Below are positions 5,333 to 6,800 of a stretch of DNA of 6,800 bases, in pieces. The notes beneath the pieces were generated by a model. The model had not been told where the DNA came from and did not search any database. It saw only the letters and a list, made by a program, of their open reading frames with translations. The position numbers were made by a program, and so were the translations under genes. The stretch is from Clostridiaceae bacterium. GTDB taxonomy: Bacteria > Bacillota > Clostridia > DSM-8532. Within the stretch, counting starts at the first letter, position 1; each line of letters begins with the position of its first letter. The stretch covers positions 1 through 6,800 of the forward strand of contig JAAYGP010000036.1 of the NCBI GenBank assembly GCA_012727625.1, in the 5' to 3' direction.

Positions 5333-5481
5333 GTTAAAATTTAAAAAAATTCATTAACATTATATGCAAAGCAAAACACCCTGCCATCTTATTATTATCT
5401 GCAGGTCAAATTATACATTTCAACTGAACAATAAAAAGTTTTGAAAGATTAATGCAAGATTATGTTCTTATGGTTTCATAT

Positions 5482-6666
5482 TCAATATTCTTTCATGAGG
5501 TTAAGCCATGCCTGGATAACATCCAGCAAGTATTCAGGTATTTTTTTTTGTTTTACGGACCTTTCTGCTATTATCGCGGATTCACATAATATTTCATCAT
5601 TTAAATATACAGATATTGTACCTATATTCTCACCTTTTTCCACCGGGGCTTTTATAATATCAGGAATGGATATTTTTGTGTACAGGTTTTCGACCTCATA
5701 TTCCGTTAAAGGCTGGGTTACGGAATTGTTTATTAAAAGGGGAACTGATTTTTCATATCCTTTATATACGGGAATTTCGCCGAAATGACCGCTTTTTATA
5801 AGATTACAGGGATAGTAATTTTCGAAAGCGTAATCCAGTATTTTTTTACTGCTTAATGCCCGAAGATTTCTGCTGTCACAAAAAAGAACCACTGATATAA
5901 ACCGCCTGCCGTCTCTTGTGGCAGATGTTACAAGGCATCTCCCCGCCTTTCCCGTGTAGCCTGTTTTTACGCCATCGGCACCCTCATAACTCGTTAACAT
6001 TTCATTTGTGTTAACCATAAATCTTTTTCCAACCTGTATGGATTTGGTTTTTACAATTTCATTGAATAAGGGATTATTAAGAGCATACCTTGTTATTAAT
6101 GCCATATCATATGCCGTTGAATAGTGTCCTGTACCGTCAAGCCCGTGGGGGCTTGTAAAGTTTGTATTCAGAGCCCCTATATCTATTGCCTTGTTATTCA
6201 TCATAATTAAAAAGGACTCCACACTTCCGGCAATATGTTCCGCAATTGCAATGGCGGCATCGTTTCCTGAACACATAAGAAGGCCATACATTAATTCTTT
6301 TAGTGTAATCTGCTCCCCTGTTGTCAGTTTCATTGATGACCCCCATATTGATGCGGCATTTTTGCTCACTGTTACAATATCATCCATATTCCCGTTCTCA
6401 ATAGCCACTATGGCTGTCATAATCTTTGTTGTGCTTGCCATGGGTCTTTTCTGATAAGCATTTTTTTCATACAGAATACGTCCTGCATCAAAATCAATAA
6501 CAATAGCTGATCTCGCATTTATATCCGGTGCATCTTCATTGAACGTTTCAATTGAAATATCGTCAAAAATTGAAGACACAGGTGCTTCTTCATTAATATC
6601 ATCCGCATTTATTACCGTCAAAAAAAAAATCATTGAAATTATTACGCAGACAAGAGTTTTTTTCAC
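5482..6666 (-). CDS. D-alanyl-D-alanine carboxypeptidase (DacF-like, peptidase family S11)
   Basis: A 394-residue penicillin-binding protein that removes the terminal D-Ala from peptidoglycan stem peptides outside the membrane. A short signal peptide (residues 1-21, MKKTLVCVIISMIFFLTVINA) precedes an acidic stretch. The S11 catalytic motifs are all present: STTK with nucleophile Ser78 and Lys81, SGN (133-135) and KTG (234-236). Residues about 285-375 form the PBP5-type C-terminal domain. The last helix, about 376-392, is amphipathic (IPEYLLDVIQAWLNLMK) and probably holds the protein to the membrane. Length matches Bacillus DacF (about 390). In Bacillus, dacF precedes the spoIIA operon, but no spoIIA gene is visible on the downstream side here, so a vegetative or sporulation role is open. 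The start is GTG, with AGGGGG (6676-6681) nine bases upstream; no ATG fits better. Confidence 0.92.
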   Translation of the reverse strand: MKKTLVCVIISMIFFLTVINADDINEEAPVSSIFDDISIETFNEDAPDINARSAIVIDFDAGRILYEKNAYQKRPMASTTKIMTAIVAIENGNMDDIVTVSKNAASIWGSSMKLTTGEQITLKELMYGLLMCSGNDAAIAIAEHIAGSVESFLIMMNNKAIDIGALNTNFTSPHGLDGTGHYSTAYDMALITRYALNNPLFNEIVKTKSIQVGKRFMVNTNEMLTSYEGADGVKTGYTGKAGRCLVTSATRDGRRFISVVLFCDSRNLRALSSKKILDYAFENYYPCNLIKSGHFGEIPVYKGYEKSVPLLINNSVTQPLTEYEVENLYTKISIPDIIKAPVEKGENIGTISVYLNDEILCESAIIAERSVKQKKIPEYLLDVIQAWLNLMKEY

Positions 6667-6800
6667 GGTTGCTTTCCCCCTGATTACAAATTTTAAGGTG
6701 AATAAAGCATGAATAATACATTAACCTTATTATGATGTATATTTGTTTTTGAAAATATTTAGTACAACCCTGAAAAATTATTAATTACAAAATAAAAACA
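6667..6800. other. Upstream region of the carboxypeptidase gene
   Basis: AT-rich leader with no coding frame. The decamer TAATACATTA (6714-6723) equals the core of the candidate purB operator, but the flanks do not match. CATAATA on the minus strand resembles a sigma-G -10 box but has no suitable -35 partner, so I name no promoter. Confidence 0.4.

Noticed and set aside
5371..5410. Terminator between the carboxypeptidase and aminotransferase genes
   Set aside because: Only a 5-bp stem (CCTGC/GCAGG) with a 16-base loop and no proper T-run.
6714..6723. Carboxypeptidase upstream decamer as another GntR operator
   Set aside because: Only the AT-rich core TAATACATTA matches and the flanks differ. 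Too weak in this background to claim.

Overview
This window looks like ordinary chromosomal DNA from a low-GC, endospore-forming Firmicute, most likely a Clostridia member. The evidence is AT-rich spacers, a CotF-type spore coat protein, Firmicute-style ribosome binding sites and intrinsic terminators. Assignment below class level would be a guess. I see no phage, CRISPR, tRNA, rRNA or defence module, and no clearly new multi-gene system.

Left part (1-1152, plus strand). An unidentified open frame runs off the left edge and stops at 152. A 333-bp AT-rich spacer follows, with a repeat copy and a nested hairpin. Next is a two-gene spore coat cluster. Its first gene (486-746) keeps a strong ribosome binding site and its full frame but has a UGA at codon 25. 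The second gene (771-1052) is an intact CotF-family protein. A bidirectional terminator (1117-1144) separates this cluster from the convergent genes to the right.

Right part (1154-6666, minus strand). In order of transcription: a DacF-like D-Ala-D-Ala carboxypeptidase, a class Ic (PF12897-type) aspartate aminotransferase, an adenylosuccinate lyase (purB), and a GntR/HutC-family regulator with a UTRA domain. Gaps of 165 to about 470 bp and separate promoter candidates suggest mostly single-gene transcripts. Cell wall trimming, amino-group transfer and purine synthesis have no obvious common task. The one link I can argue from sequence is between the regulator and purB. Both have good sigma-A promoters with 17-bp spacers, and a shared 16-bp motif lies at or next to both start points, with a second copy in the regulator's leader. 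This suggests an autoregulated local repressor that also controls purB.

The purB to aminotransferase spacer (3485-3952) is the richest non-coding stretch. From left to right it holds the purB promoter, a repeat whose other copy lies inverted at 275-311, a short stem-loop, a 135-bp MITE-like element with about 26-bp terminal inverted repeats, and a perfect 10-bp terminator hairpin for the aminotransferase. These repeats, the candidate regulator site and the UGA-interrupted coat gene most deserve a second look.
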